Positions 9,979 through 24,800 of a stretch of 64,000 nucleotides of DNA are shown here, piece by piece. The notes beneath the pieces were generated by a model, which did not search any database, had not been told where the DNA came from, and worked only from the letters and a program-made list of their open reading frames with translations. The translations under genes and the position numbers were made by a program. The DNA comes from Marisa cornuarietis (lineage: Eukaryota; Mollusca; Gastropoda; Architaenioglossa; Ampullariidae): contig SMMW01000145.1 of NCBI GenBank assembly GCA_004794655.1, positions 1,432,501 to 1,496,500 on the forward strand, in the 5' to 3' direction. Each line of letters starts with the position of its first letter. The first letter of the stretch is position 1.

Positions 9979-12900
9979 GACACACACTCACACACGTGCG
10001 CAGACATACATGCATATGAGCAGGCAGACAAACACGCCTGTCAGGCTGATTTAAATTTAATGAAGCCCGAGTAAAACCACACAGACAATAGCTAAGCAAA
10101 CACATGGACAAGCATAGCCTTATTAATGAATTGTATTGTTGTTCTTTATATAAATGCAGCAGGAGGTCGCTCACAGGCATTCGCGCCTGTGATGTTGGCT
10201 TTGTTTTTAAACTACCCATTAGGGCTCAGACCTTTCTCTCCAAGTGTTTTACTCCTTGTGGGAGAAAAGATATTCACCGAGAGAGACTCAATCGCCTCTT
10301 CTCTAAACATTTCAGCCATTCTTAGTCGCTGTCTCCCCGCTTCCAGCTTCAGATGTTTAGAGGGCCTAGCTAGCCCGCGAGGCTTTAAATGGTGGTCTTG
10401 ACATGATCGTAATTTTCCAAAGTTTTAAGAAATGCATCATATCATCCTCATCATCACTACTTTTCTCTATCGATCTCTTTGCTATGGGAAAAGCCACAAT
10501 ATTCTACAGCGGCACTGAAGGTGGAGGCGTGTGCAGTCTGCTACTCCACGATTTAACCCTCGTTATCCTCTCTCGTGTATGTCCACATATGGCTGTCACC
10601 TTTGACCCGCACCCCCTGCCCCAAACCTTCAACACTCTTGCTTCTCGTGATGTGGAAACAGGTTAGAAGTGGGCGAAGACACCTCAAGGGCTCACCAACA
10701 CCTGCCACTTGCCGGGACAGTCCCACGCACCTCCGGGTAGACTTGCAGCCGGAGGCGATGATCACTTCAAGGGAGGCCATTACTAAGTTCCGCCATTATC
10801 CAGAGACTGGCCCTCAGATGTTTGTAGTAAAGTGAACTGGGTTGATGGACTGGTAGAGTGTCAATGCTCTTAGCACGCAGTTCTACTCTCATAGTCTCAA
10901 GCTGTGAAAGCTAACTATATAAAGACAAGATCGGGAATGTTTCAATCGACCGCTGAAAGGAAAGGTGTCCGACACTTGTGTGTCTTATGACCGGTATCCT
11001 TGGTGTAACTTATCACTAGAAACCTTGGTGTAACTTATCACTAGTAACCTTGGTATAAATTAGCAGTAAGACCACATTTTTGTAACAGTTTGAAGTATGT
11101 GCGATTTACCTTCCTTTTACATAGGGTTCTCTTATAGGATGATGAAGACCTTGCATGACCATCGCTTATCCCCATCTTGTCAATGGAAGTCTGTGTCCCT
11201 TCACAGATGGTCTGTGCTCTTGCAGGGATTGTAATAAGTGCGGGGGTTAGACATCGCTAATGAAATTATTCTTTAGTAGTAGCTAGAAAGTATTCTTTCC
11301 TAACATGACTGTGTGACAGTGAGCTTTGACATAGTTGTATTGTTATTGCAATTGTTGTTTCCATGAGACACAAGGTCTAAACAGGCGGGTATTCAAATGA
11401 AATAGTGTCAGATAAATACAGACTACCACCAGCATTTCTCTGCTACATCATCTTATCTCATATTGCGGTCAGCGGCTGTGTAATCGATGAATGTGTGGAA
11501 GAAATCATTGAACAGGTCTGTGATGTTTCTTCAGGCCAGTTGGCTAGAACTTGGTTCTTCGAAGATAGGTATGATTGAGTACAGACTGAAGATGCAGTCA
11601 ACTTCAGTTCAGGTATGCCAGGCCATATGACACACTCTAGGACTGTCAATCCACTCCATCCCACAGACTTATTCCATTCCTTTTCAACAACTCGCTCCAC
11701 ATTGGTTTTGGTCGATTGTAATAACTGAGAAGTTTTAGTCTCAAGTCGTGGACATAAAAAGGGAGACAAACAGCCAACAAGGGCTAGACGAGCGTAGATC
11801 AAGCCCACTTCTGGTAAAGAAAAAAAGTTGAAGCTTGTGGAAGTTAACCTAAAAGCCTGACAAAAAGAGAACCTTAGAGAAAACAGTAAGAAGTCTCAAA
11901 ACTCTTATACTCGGGCGTTAATTCCCATTTGGGGGAAACGAGAGACCGTTCTTGATGCTAAGCGCATTAACTGTCTCAGAGAGAGAGGAGTGAGAGATCG
12001 TGTGGGCGACCATCTGATTTGGCCAGGAGCGACCCGAGCCCCAGCCACCTCCCAAGCCAGTAGGACTGGAGAGACTGGAGACAAAACCGAAATAATGGCA
12101 TGATTTACTGACTTTTTTTTCTTTAAAGTTTACAAGTTTTAAAATAAATAACAGCACCATTCGTGAGTATTGATACCCTGGGAAATACCAGCGGTGTTAC
12201 ATACCAGGCCTTGTCAACCCAGAGAGGAAACTCATCTGAGCTGCCAATAGGATAAAGTGTAATGAAACATTGATGTGCGCTTTCTTTCGAGTGAAGAATT
12301 TGAGACTTAAAAATCTTGTAAAGCGCACGTGAACAGTGAATCGTCCTCATCAGGACCAGCAGCCAACGACATCAAGAAAAATGTCTATCACTTCCTGACG
12401 AGGTGGAAGGCAGGAGAAAGTCGCCATTTCCCGCATAATCGTCAAGTCACGTGACTAGCAGGTAGAAGAGGCGGCGTCTTTGTCTCCTGACTGCACGAGC
12501 GGCGCGCATGAAGTCCTCGCGACACGCGCCTGCGTGAGGGGGTGGGAGTCACTGTAACAGTTTGTTTACGAGGCTCGTGTTATGTTGCTCTCTCTCTACA
12601 ATCGATATGTGAGGCGGAATTATTATCGATGTTATTGTCTTGCGACTGCTGACCGACTTTGTCACTTTTGCAACATCATCTTGTGACCGTCTCCGCCTCA
12701 CCGAGCGCACGTGCACGGACGCACACACCCATACTACGCACGCATAATGACCAGCACACACGAGCACACATACACACATTCACACCATGCGTACATACGA
12801 CACACCCCTCCGCCTGCAAACACACACACACACACTACACCACTTCCTTACAAATACACCAGACGAACACACACTCCAGCCCTTCTACACATACCAACTA

Positions 12901-15900
12901 CACGTATGCACACAATACACACTCATCCCACATTCACACACCACCGATACACCACACCTATAAACACACACGCTTATACACGCACTACACACATACACAC
13001 CACGCGTACACACACTAGAACCTTAACAAAATATACACACCACACACATATAGACATACACACCTCTACGTAGACTACACACCACACATACCTATATATT
13101 CGTTTACATCACAGGTAAACACACGTATGCAAATACTACACACCTCCCCACACACACGTGCCACACACACACACACACACAAGTCTTCATGGACTATACA
13201 CACCATACGTACGCACATACGTGCGTATAGATACATATACACCACATGTACACACACGTCCACACACGCACACATACGCGTACACACACCCACTGCACCA
13301 CTTTTTTTACTCGCCTCCTCCGTTTGTCCTTGTTTCAGTAGTGTTTGTCTCATGTCATCAAGGCTGCTTGTTATTTCTTCCTTACTTATTCATGTCACTA
13401 AACAAACCCACAGCACGCGCCCACGCAGTGGAATCGCTGAACTTTACCCTCTGAACTTTTTACCGCGTTTTCCCCACCTTCTTGTGGCACAGCTGTATGT
13501 CAGCTGTAGTTGTGCGTGACAGCTGTCCTGTGAATATCGGTCGACTAGAACATACACCTGCTAGAGAAGATTATACGGCTAAGAAGCTTGTGACTTTTCA
13601 GTGAATCATTCCCCTCCGGTGTCAGGACTCACCTGAACACATCAGCATACAGACATGGTGACAGTGGAGATGTGTTTGTGTACACAGACAGGTCTGATTA
13701 ACACATGTCTAACAAAACAACATCTAACTGTGGTCCTCAGTGTCTGTAGACTTTATCTATTTATTATTAATGATGACCTATCTTCTCCACGCACAGGGTT
13801 TTCAAGATGGAGGAGTTAAAGAATGACTTGACACACAGGCTCAATATGTTGGAAAAGAAAATGGAATGTAAGTGCGGTTGGTATCTACTTCACATCTTTC
13901 TTTTTGTAGTTTCCTTTCTTCTTGTAGTCACTTTATCTTTTTTGTTATTGTACTGTCTCTTTTTTCCAGAAATTAAAATTTCAAAAGACAAATACGAATT
14001 CTTTAATGATTTGCATCTGAGATGTTGTGTTGATGACAAGGGAAATTCCGCCATCATCGCCATTACAGTCCGAAATGCCAACTAATGACAAAGCGAGACT
14101 GAAAACTTAGAGTAACCATTGACAGCGAAATTGCTCACATTTAAACAAGAAAAAAACATTAGAATAATGTTTTCATGTGTTGTGAGTGCTAAGTACGTGC
14201 AGTAACTGCTGTACCAAAACTCAGAGCAAATTACAGAATGTGAGAAGAGTGGGAGCCATGATGGTAGTCACTCTGATGAGTTCTGTTCCTTGCAGTGGAA
14301 GGTTTGAAGGCGGTAGAGATAGAGAAATGTAAGAACGAGATTTCTTACATTAAAGACCAGCTGTGGAATGCGCAGAAAAAATACGTCGACTTCAACCGAT
14401 TAAGGTAAGTCGTTTTCTCTTCTGTCCTCCCAGTTACTGTTTGAAGAAGTTTGTAATGGAGATGCACTGACAGACACACGTGTGCACACGACCAGTACAC
14501 ACGCTACCCACACGACACACTGACTGACACCATGTGCTAATGCTGGTGAACACATCACACTGACGAGAGCTCTCACACACAAACACACACAAACACAAAC
14601 ACATGTGTGCACACACGTAGGAGAGCAGGCACAATGGAGGTACCACCGTGAAAGCCAGACATACAAAATTCATTTGCTTGCTATTTAATATCTTCCTTTG
14701 TAAGGGAATGCTCTTTGCGTTCTCCCTCGCTCATTATTCAGATGAAAATGGTGGGAAATCAATAAGGAGACAGAAATTTTCCATTTAAGCTGCCACTTCA
14801 GTCACATGATTGGAAAATTGTATGACCTGCATAAAAGTGTGTGTCATGTTGTACGACCATTAACAAGAGTTTCTACTTCTTGTTCTTTTGAGATAAAACA
14901 GATACTTCGGTGTCTGATATTCGCAAAGCTTATTAAATGAATTCTCTCACTCTCTGCGTTATTTTGATATTTTATTTTTTTTATTTTTCACTCTAAACTC
15001 TAAACCATTACAGCTTCTGTGTGTGTATTGCTGTAAAAATGTTTTTTTTAAATTATCTATTGTTTTATTTTTCACGTAGCTTTCTCCTTTCCTGAAGGCG
15101 TTTGACATGTTGAAAATTATTATCATACATAATTAGTGCCACCACCTTGTAGCAGTACAACCTTGTGTTGTGATGTATGTCCAGTGCTTGATGGCGGTGC
15201 TTATAGCTGTGAAGTGGTTTAACAAATTATTGCACATGTTCCCAGTGCTTATAGTTGTCAAATTATTTTAACTAAATACTTGTACGTTGTAACTCAACGT
15301 TTTTTTATGAAACGTTTTCTGGTTCCTTTTGTCCTTTTTGTTCACATACGTCACTTGCCCGTGGTTACATCACAAAGGCCAGTATACATAGGGAACGCCT
15401 CGGACAGTTTGTATAACTCACTGTGTGATGACAGGAAAATCCGTCTCAAACGGGATATTCTAACCTATCCTAAGGTAAATAACTCATGTCGATTGATGGT
15501 TGTCTGCCCTTGTTTCCGGTCACGTTGTTATTGTTTTGTTATGGTCCTTGTACTTAGCGTAACAGCATGCACTTTAAACTGCTTGTAATGTGTGGTTACT
15601 CTCTTTTGCGTGGTTGTTGCTCAACTGAGAATTGTATTCCCTCAACCGTAACACATTCTTGTAACAAATAACAAAGAGGTCATTAGGCAACTATTAGCCC
15701 TCATTTCTAGCCCTCAAAGTGTTTATTTTGGGGCTGTATATACAAGAGTAATAACATAAACAGTACAAAGTTGAAATACTATGGTTAGAGTTGTACAATA
15801 TTTTCGTTTTTCGCATAATCGTTGAGTACACTTTGGTCAGCACTGTCTTCACTGAAAATATTTGATGACTTCTACTTATTTGCTACAGACTTAGAGTTGG

Positions 15901-18804
15901 GGTTAGTTTCAGTAGTTTAAAGATAAAGAAATGAATCTGTTGATGTAAAGAGAGAAAAACAAGTGTTTTTTTCTAGCTTAAAGGAGTTTTATGACATTGC
16001 TGTGTTTAGGACACAGACTTGTAAGCAAGTTAGTGTCCCTGCAAGTGGCGCAGTCCTGTAAGACGACAACATACTGCAAGTTCAAACATGCTTCTATCTG
16101 TGGTATTGCCGCCTTGTTTGAGCAAGCAATTAGCCAACCGATCAATACAAGTGACCTGGGAGACATACAAGGCTGTTGTCCTTAATCTTTGGGGATTTTT
16201 CTTCCATCGGTTTTATTCGTGCTGTTAAGAGCACCTTGCCGAGATTATTTTTTTTAAAGTATGGCTAAAGTTGTTTTTTCTGGGAGCACAAGGACGTAAT
16301 GCCGAGAACTGCGAAAGGACAAGGAGAAACAGCAGCACATTACATTTATCAGTGTCACATTTCACCTCTCAACAATTGCGTTGCTAGGCAACATCTGGGA
16401 GTAAAGAGGGATCCATCAAGCGGAACTGGTATCGCTGAAAAGCACTGAGAACATTAAAAGCAGGAAGAGGAGGTCGGTTTTGGATGTCGTGTCCTTATCG
16501 TCAGTCTCAGTCCATACACCATAACGAGATGCCATTTAATTATATAGAATATAGCATGGTGTCTAAATTTGTTATTTACAGTCTAACTATGAGCCACTAA
16601 GCAGCCCACGCCAATGCGCACGCCATGTCCACTGTTGCTAAGGAAGTGACGTAACGCCATGCCCATGCAAGCCTTAATGGTGTTGCCTCCTTGACTCTTG
16701 ATGTTTCTTTCCGAGGCTTGAAGATGTTGCTGCCAACAGAGAATATCGTTTCAAGGCTTATCGATGTGTTTGTCTACACAAGGGTTGTTGTTTCCGTCAT
16801 GTTGGGGCTTCTGATGTTGCTAATGAAATGTCACGTGTCTGTCGTCTTGAGGCTTCGGATGTTGCCTGTTGTTGTCAATCTTCTTCAGCATTGTGTTGTC
16901 GCCTAAATGAGGCTTGGTGTTACTGTCGACTTAAGACTTGTCGTGTTGGAGTGTCTAGGATTATGGTCTTGATTGACCTGCAAGTGGGCTTCAGTGTCCA
17001 CGTGACAGTCATCCCTGCACTAGAAGTTTGGTGTTGTTACCCCGTCTTTGATCTCGCCGACTAACGCAGTGCAAGGCAAACAGAAGAAATTTCATTTACT
17101 GGCGCTTCGAGATAATAAATATAAAATTCCTTTCATCTTTCGCAATATTTTAAAATTCTATATGAACTCCAGTCATAAATTTCCATTTGACGTTCAAACT
17201 AAATTATTTCTTATTTTCTTTATGTTAATTATTATTTGGAAAGCTTTGAGCTTCAGTCGTAAATATCAAAGCAGTGATGCTAGAGGACACATTTTAGTGA
17301 CCCCCTAATCATCCTTGAGAAGTACCGTTTCATCGTTATTTCTGATTAGAGCTTTTGTATATTTAGTATCTATTTAGACAGTCTTCAAGCAGAATAGTTT
17401 AGTGAAAGGTTTCGTATGTGAAACTTGGCCCTTGCCGTAGTTCAAAAACATATTACAGATTTTGCATGTGCTGTATACGTCACCAGTAAGTTCGTATGGT
17501 CTATTTCGCACACCAGTAGAACTCAGCGAACTGTTTCTCTATAGGTGCCTATCATCTGTTTAAACAGCATTAAGGCGGCAATTATTGTGTGCCTGCATCT
17601 TAACTGAGCAGTACTGCAGCAAGCCGATCGCAATAGCTAAGGATACTTGGATATCAGAACTCAACAGTAAAACACTTGCCGGTCCTCTACCAGCCCTGTG
17701 CGTATCACTGACTGTATTCATCAAGTGTACACACGCACAAACCACTTAGAGAGAGAGAGAGAAAACAGAGAGACCAGAGAGAAAAAGCTAACATGAAAGA
17801 TGGAGAAGAATATTTTACAATACCAAATTATTTACATTAACAACAAGGACACAAAATTTTAAGCTGATATAAAATAATAAAAATAGCGAGAAATTTTCTC
17901 TTTGGATAAAAAGTAGGATCATTTCCATGTAAACAGATAGAATCCATCTTACCACCCCTAGTAAACCGTGCATGTGTATTGCAGTAATATGTGCTTCATT
18001 ATTTATTTATTTATTTTTTATAATTGTTTGTGCTGTTTTGTGACCTCTGAACCAAGGGCGGATAACATCTTTGTTGTAGTATTTATTGGGTGTCCTGGGT
18101 CTTTGGCAGTAACACTGTATCTTGCCTACTTCCTTTATTTTATACTTCATAGATTTTTGTTCCTGCCTTAATCTTTTTTCGTGTGTCTCATAATTTAGAA
18201 TTTTATTTGTTGACTTGTCACTAGTAAACTGAGAGATCGCGAGGAAATCGGTATAAGGTTGTGGACAAGCTTTGGGTTAAAGTATTAATGAAACACACAC
18301 GGAGCTCACTAAAATAAATAAAATAAATATAGCTGCAAAGATATATATATATATATATATATTTCACACACACATATGTATAGTCAAGCACATTGGCTGC
18401 TATAGACGGTGTTTAGTAACATTCCCTTCGTAAAACTAAAATAAAGGGCATAAAATATTGCAGTTTAGTTTTATGCAAAAAAGGTTAAAATTTACAAATA
18501 TAGTACAAATGATTGATTGATTTGATCCTTACTGCACCACATGTAAAACATAAAAATAGAAAACAATAGGAAAGGAAGGAAGAAAAGAAAGAAAGAAGAC
18601 ATAAAGAAGAGAGGAATAAAAAACAAAAGTCAGTCGTGAGTCATTCAGTCCCTGCTCTACTTTCTTCCACACGTTTCTGATGAAGACAAAACTTGACTAT
18701 CAATGTGTTACACAGCTGCTAGGTGCTGACTGCGGGCCCCACCCTCCAGGCTGTCCCTACTTGGCTGACAGACTTGGCCCCACACTGACAGGGACACGTG
18801 CTTA

Positions 18805-18845
<41 letters not shown>

Positions 18846-21800
18846 ACTCACGTCTGCGTGTGTGTACAACTTGCAAGATGTTGTAATCATGTAGCTGAGG
18901 AAACCTTACCTCAGAGGTAGCTTGTAACCAGAATAGTTGCGGGGACGGGATCAGAAAGAGACTCAAACAGTCGAAACATGTGACAGATGGCTTACTAGTG
19001 CAATAGGTGTTGAACAGAGGTCCAGAAACTCAAATCTACAGGTTATTTATGAAACAAACACAAATACAATTAACTAAAGTCAGAGTAACTTGCAAACCTC
19101 GTACAAACCTAAAATATACACACGCTTTCCTTTTGTCATTGTCTTTCCCCTCTCTCTCACATGCAGACATTTACTCGCGCACACAGAAACTTTACAAAAC
19201 AAATAGCACAAATAAACAAAGAGTGGAATAGTGGGTACCAGAGGACAGAGTACAATTTAGACTGTTTCGTAAGCAAAAGAAGGAGATTAGAACCTGATGT
19301 CCAGGAGAGTTTTGCACCTGTAGAACTGTTAGTCTGCCTTAGAAGTCTCCCCGTAGTAACGCTTCCCTCCTTCCCACCCAACAGATCTTCAATATCTGAC
19401 ATCGCTTGGTGTGTTGCTTTGATCTGCTAAACATACTCCAACCAAATAAATCGTTTTGGCCTTGTCTGTGAGAGTCTGGGGTGACGAGATCAGAAAGTAA
19501 GAACTTAGCAGGATGCTTTGGTTCCCGGTGCCCTCCTCAGCTTGTCACGTGCACAATCTTGTTACCTTGACTGTAGACTGAGAGGCTGGGTAAGACAAAA
19601 GTCAACGTCCCATCACTTGAAAAATCAGGATATAATCAATAATGTTTTAGACTAGTTATAACGATTTACGATACATATTTAGATCAGAAAGCAACAAGTC
19701 TGTTAAAGAGTTTGTAAATATCTTTTTTTGGTGGTGGGGAGGGGGTAGCGACAGTGAAACGCTAAAACATAGATAAGCCGTCTGCGATCAGTAAGAACAC
19801 TTGAACAAACTAGACCACCGACATCCACTGAGCAGTTTGGTGAAACCCTAATTCACACTGTGACAAACAACCTTGTGATGAGTCTAGGCTGCATCACTAA
19901 AATGAAACAAAAAGTCTGTCAAAGACCAAGTTTTACTGGCTATTTTCGAACTGAATCTTCTGCATTAAAGTGAAAATCTTTATCAAAACAAGATTTGTAC
20001 CTCATGATGTACCATTGCCTTTAACGTATATGACTTACGACAAAGTTGTTTGTCGAATATTATAAAAAACAATACTACTTTATATCGAAAATAGTCGAGA
20101 ATCGTTACACACTTCTGAAAACAAAGAGTGTGGTATTTATCCCTTGTAGAAATGTTTGCCTGTTTGCTTCATAGTGAATAGCATATTATTCTCTGAGTTT
20201 CTGCAGTTTCCCACTGCGTCCTTTGAAGCCTTTGATGTGTTGGACGACATGTAGGTGTAGCCAACTAGTGCTGCTGTACTGCAACCTCACAGCTTGTTAC
20301 ACTTTGTCCTTTGTGTCTTACATGTAAGACTTGTGTTTCTCACGTAACACCTGCCTTGTGCTGAATGTCTTACCTGACACCCTTATTATCTCGTTTGTCC
20401 CGCTTAACCCCTCTATCGTGACAGCTGTACTCTGACAGTAGTCTAAGCGAACAGATGCTCTCCCGCAGGTATCTGCGACAACTGCCTTCTAGTCCTCCAT
20501 CACCTGACAGCTGTGTTCCTGTCGATTGTGATCTTGTTTGTGTCCTCCATCACAATTATATTTGTGTTCGTGTTGTAAGTCAGCTTTCAACACCTGAGTG
20601 ATCCTACCTGCAAACTTCACCCGTTTTTCTGTTGATGCCCTACATAACAGCTTCACTCTTTCTTTCTCTCTCTCTCTCGCTCTCTGCTGGTCTTGTGTCC
20701 CAGTGAGCATTCGCGTGTGGAACCAACGTTACCACGACGGATGGATCTCGCACAATACACCAAGGTAACCATAGCGACGCGAAGACTAGTTGGGTACTGT
20801 CCGCTGTCAGTGTGATGTGTGCTTATCGTCTATTACACCAGCGTTGTCTTATCAAGACTTGTAATCCTCAGCTACAAACTAAAGCCAACAGTAGTGTTCA
20901 CTTTCAAACGGACGACCTCAGCAAAGTTTTCTCAACTACAGATTGAAAAAAAAAGTTCCATATTACTACACACGTGACTAGTGCCAAACTCTGGTCCATA
21001 CACTCAAATAAAGGATTTACAACAAGTCCCACATAAAAACGTAAACGTGGCTCCAGAGAATAAATAAAATCCATGTTCACTATAAGTTCAGGTCTTATTA
21101 TTAGTATTACTAGAATTATTCACTGTTTTATTTGTTTTATGATGAGCCCATGTGAAGTTTAAACAATTTTTATGGCATTAACTACTCATTGTCACGATTG
21201 TCATTCATCAAACTCTAGATAATAAATTACACGTGGCTTTACTTTGATGACACGAAGATGCAACAGTCCCAGGTGAGACACGTGTCACTGGCAAGACGAT
21301 CGACATCCCAATACTTGCCAGCTTCCAGATACTTCCATCTCCGCGGTTATTCAATACAGTGGTCACTTAATCCTCACAATGTTCTTCTTAACCCTTTTGT
21401 ATCCGCTTATGTGATACAGTCTTTCACTTCTTATTTATACAAACATAAGATATCAGGTTTGGATTTGATATCGACTAGTCCATAACAGAGTGATTGAAAG
21501 AGAGAGAAAGAGTGATTTATAGTGACGGTTATGATTCGGTGACAATTGTAGAGGCAAAAAAAACAACAAACAAACAAACAAAAAAACAAACAAACAAACA
21601 AAAAACAACTAAAACTAGACAAAAAAACCCCAAATTGATCCATGTAAATATTCTAAAAGTGTCATTGTTAAAAAAATTGTTCAATTTACTTTTCACCTTT
21701 TAAGAGAAGAAACGTCCACGTATTTCATTTAATAGTCTCGAGTATAAAACATTAATTATCTAACATTAAAAAATACTTTTTCCTTATCGTTTGTAATATG

Positions 21801-24800
21801 CAGAATGTGGCTCCTAAATAAACATGTTTTAATACGCTCACAATTGTGCCAATGTAATTAAATTTCCCACGAAATGTCTATGGAATAAAACTATTATTCT
21901 TCCGCTTTTAAAAAAAATCATAACTCTTTAATAAGCCGTGTTATTTTTTTTTTATTTTAGTTCTTACTCCGCTAATGATCTAATCAGTACACCTTTATAA
22001 CATTTGCTTCAAGTGGAAGCTCAAAATTATTAATATGCTTTAATGTCTTTTGCTCAATAAGTCACAACATGTGTTAGTTCTCTGAATATTGTAATTATCT
22101 TCAGTGCATCCTACAATACTAACAGCATGTTTTTGCATGTTTTTTTTTTAAATATATCTCTTAATGTTTAGCACCATACTCTTGTAGATTGATGATTTAG
22201 ATAAATCCTTCGTGATTTTGCAGCACATACAATCAATTGGTTAATGCACTTAAAAGTCTGTGATTACACTCGAAATCAGATTTAATTTTTATTTTAAAAG
22301 TTGTGGCCTCACGTGAGAAGCCTAACTGTGTACGGGAGGCGAGTTCAAACGAGCTTTGTCGTGTGGTCTTTGAACTGAGACTGAGACTATTACCTGCCGC
22401 CACATTTGGCTTTTTACTGCCCAAAGGTCACGTGTGCTGGTGCTTTGTCAGGGCTGTGCTAGTCAGTGCTGTGGCTGTAATTACTGCTGTAGAATTTTTC
22501 GAAAACACTAAGGAGTTTATTTTTTTCTGTCACGTGAAAAGGAATAGAAACTAATGATTGCCATGTCTTGAAATGGTCTTCCTTAACTAAGATTAATGTA
22601 TGTAACTAATGTATGTGCTCTGTAAATACAAATGTCTTCCATTGCAAACTCTGCTTGTCTGTGTACAAATGTCTTATGATGCATTCAGGTTTTATAAAGT
22701 CATCATACAGCTTTTTATATTAACAAATGTCTCTTTTTAGAGAAGCTTAAAAAGCAAAGCGTTATATGAAGATAGAGCGAGCGAGAGAGAGAGAGAGAAA
22801 CAGTGGTAACTAACAAAGAAAACTTGGTTTCTAAAATGTAAGGTGGCGTCTGTTCAGTTTATTACAGAAGAGACAAGTATGAAAAGGCTTTATACCAGGA
22901 ATCTGTAAGGAGTTTAGGTCGTTGCCTCATTACAAACTAATGATGATTTTCTTGCTAGCCTCGTGATTTACCTTTTACCAGTTCTCTGGCAAGCATTCAT
23001 TAATGTTATCATTAAATTCGTAACCTTACATCATGTGGTTTTTGTTGTGAAGTACACGTTGTCAAAGGAGACAGTAGACTATCTCAAGCAGCCGACCTTC
23101 GACATTTGGCACTGGGAGCCAAACGAGGTTAGTGGATGATTCTTGACTTCCTCACAGAAATATCTACAGGGTAGAGCGCGTGAGTGCAATGACTGTGTCT
23201 ACTATTTTAACCCTGACATTACAAAGTGACATCAGCAAGACATTTGTCATCTTGAAGTGCGCAGGTAAATCAATGCCATGACATCAGGCAGTCGCTACCT
23301 GCAGTAAAACCCAGCGACTGACTATCGTCTGCTTCTTCAGCCACTCGACTAAAATAAGACAATGACGTCAGCCACATTGTGCTATATATAGACACCATCC
23401 TTCGCTAGTTACAAATGTTCATTGCTTCTTACCCTGCAAAACTTACTTTAAAGATTTTTTTAATGAACCCGTCCATTCTGGAGAAGACTCGGCAAAGTGA
23501 GGCAATTCCTACAGTCAGATGCTAACAGCTTGAGCCACACCATTAGACAGACAGTGGTCAGGGCTGCCTTCAGCTTCCTTCTGCTGTAAAAATGAGTGAG
23601 ATCGATATTTTCTTGACTTTTTCAGATGCTGAGTCTCTTGGAACATATGTACCACGAAGTGGGGCTTGTGCAAGAGTTTAACATTAACCCCATCACCCTC
23701 AAACGATGGCTGGTACGCTTGTTGTTGGTAGAAACATTTTGTGTCAATATTCGGGTCTTGTCTTTCTAAACAATATAATCTCCAGATTATAATTTAGTTT
23801 TCATTTGTATTATTCTTTCCTATTATTTCTAGTCTGGCTCTCTCTTCTTTGACATACATCTTTATCTTTTATCATTTCAAATGTAGAACCATTTCATACT
23901 ATAACTTTGATTTCAGTATTTTTTGTATGCTTTCCGGAGGTTTTATTGTTGCTCACCTGTGATGGCATTCATTATTATGTCGGGTGGGAAATGTTAAAAA
24001 GCTAGTCTGCTCTAGGTCTCTCCTTATTTTCCCCTGTGCATTAGCAATAACCTTTCCACATACAAAGACCTTCGTGTCCTCCTAACTAGCTTTGAAGTTT
24101 AAATGAAATGCTTAGGCAATGCTTCTGGAATAAGACTAGTCATGCTGGCATTGACTGCTTGACCTTTATGTCTGTCTATTCATGTGTTTATCGAAAAAGA
24201 GCACAAAAAAAACAACAGAACTTTCTGACTTGTTCCCGTTCTATAAAGTCGCGGTGCCAAAGCAAATAAGAGAATAATTCATTTCAATAAATTCTTTCTC
24301 CGATGGCATTTTATGGCTTTATTTCTTGCTATGTCTAGGTCCTAAGCGCAGAAAAACATTGGCTACATGATTTTTCTAGCATTTCAGTCCGCAGTTATTA
24401 GTATCCATGACGCATCTGACCGTTGGTACTAGCTGTTGGGGGAAATGGATAACTGAGATGTTAGAGCGCTGGCGTCCAAATTGAGAGGTGACCGGTTCGA
24501 GACCGAGTAGCGCAGTTCACTTCTCCCAGTCAACCCAGCTAGCGGCTATGGGTACCTGACTCCATAGAGGGTTGGGGGGAGGTAAGGGGGGCGAGGGAAG
24601 ATATGGGCTCCGCTATCACGTGAAGCTTCCCCTGAGAAAGGTAAGGTGTCTAACCTTAACCTTGACCTTACTTCGGTTGTTATTGTTGGTCACTGCGCCA
24701 ACCATGGAGTGTGCGTAGCTGGAACTGCATACTGCAATGTAAGTCACTCATTAAAACTTAACAATGCATTTTTTGTATTTACGAAGCATAAAAAAGTCTT

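Noticed and set aside
12659..13519. Thr/His-rich ORFs in several frames
   Set aside because: Produced by CA-rich low-complexity DNA; no conserved motif.
16030..16090. tRNA-like stretch (GTGGCGCAGTCC .. AAGTTCAAACATGC)
   Set aside because: A- and B-box matches are imperfect and no related copy was found, so neither a tRNA gene nor a SINE can be supported.
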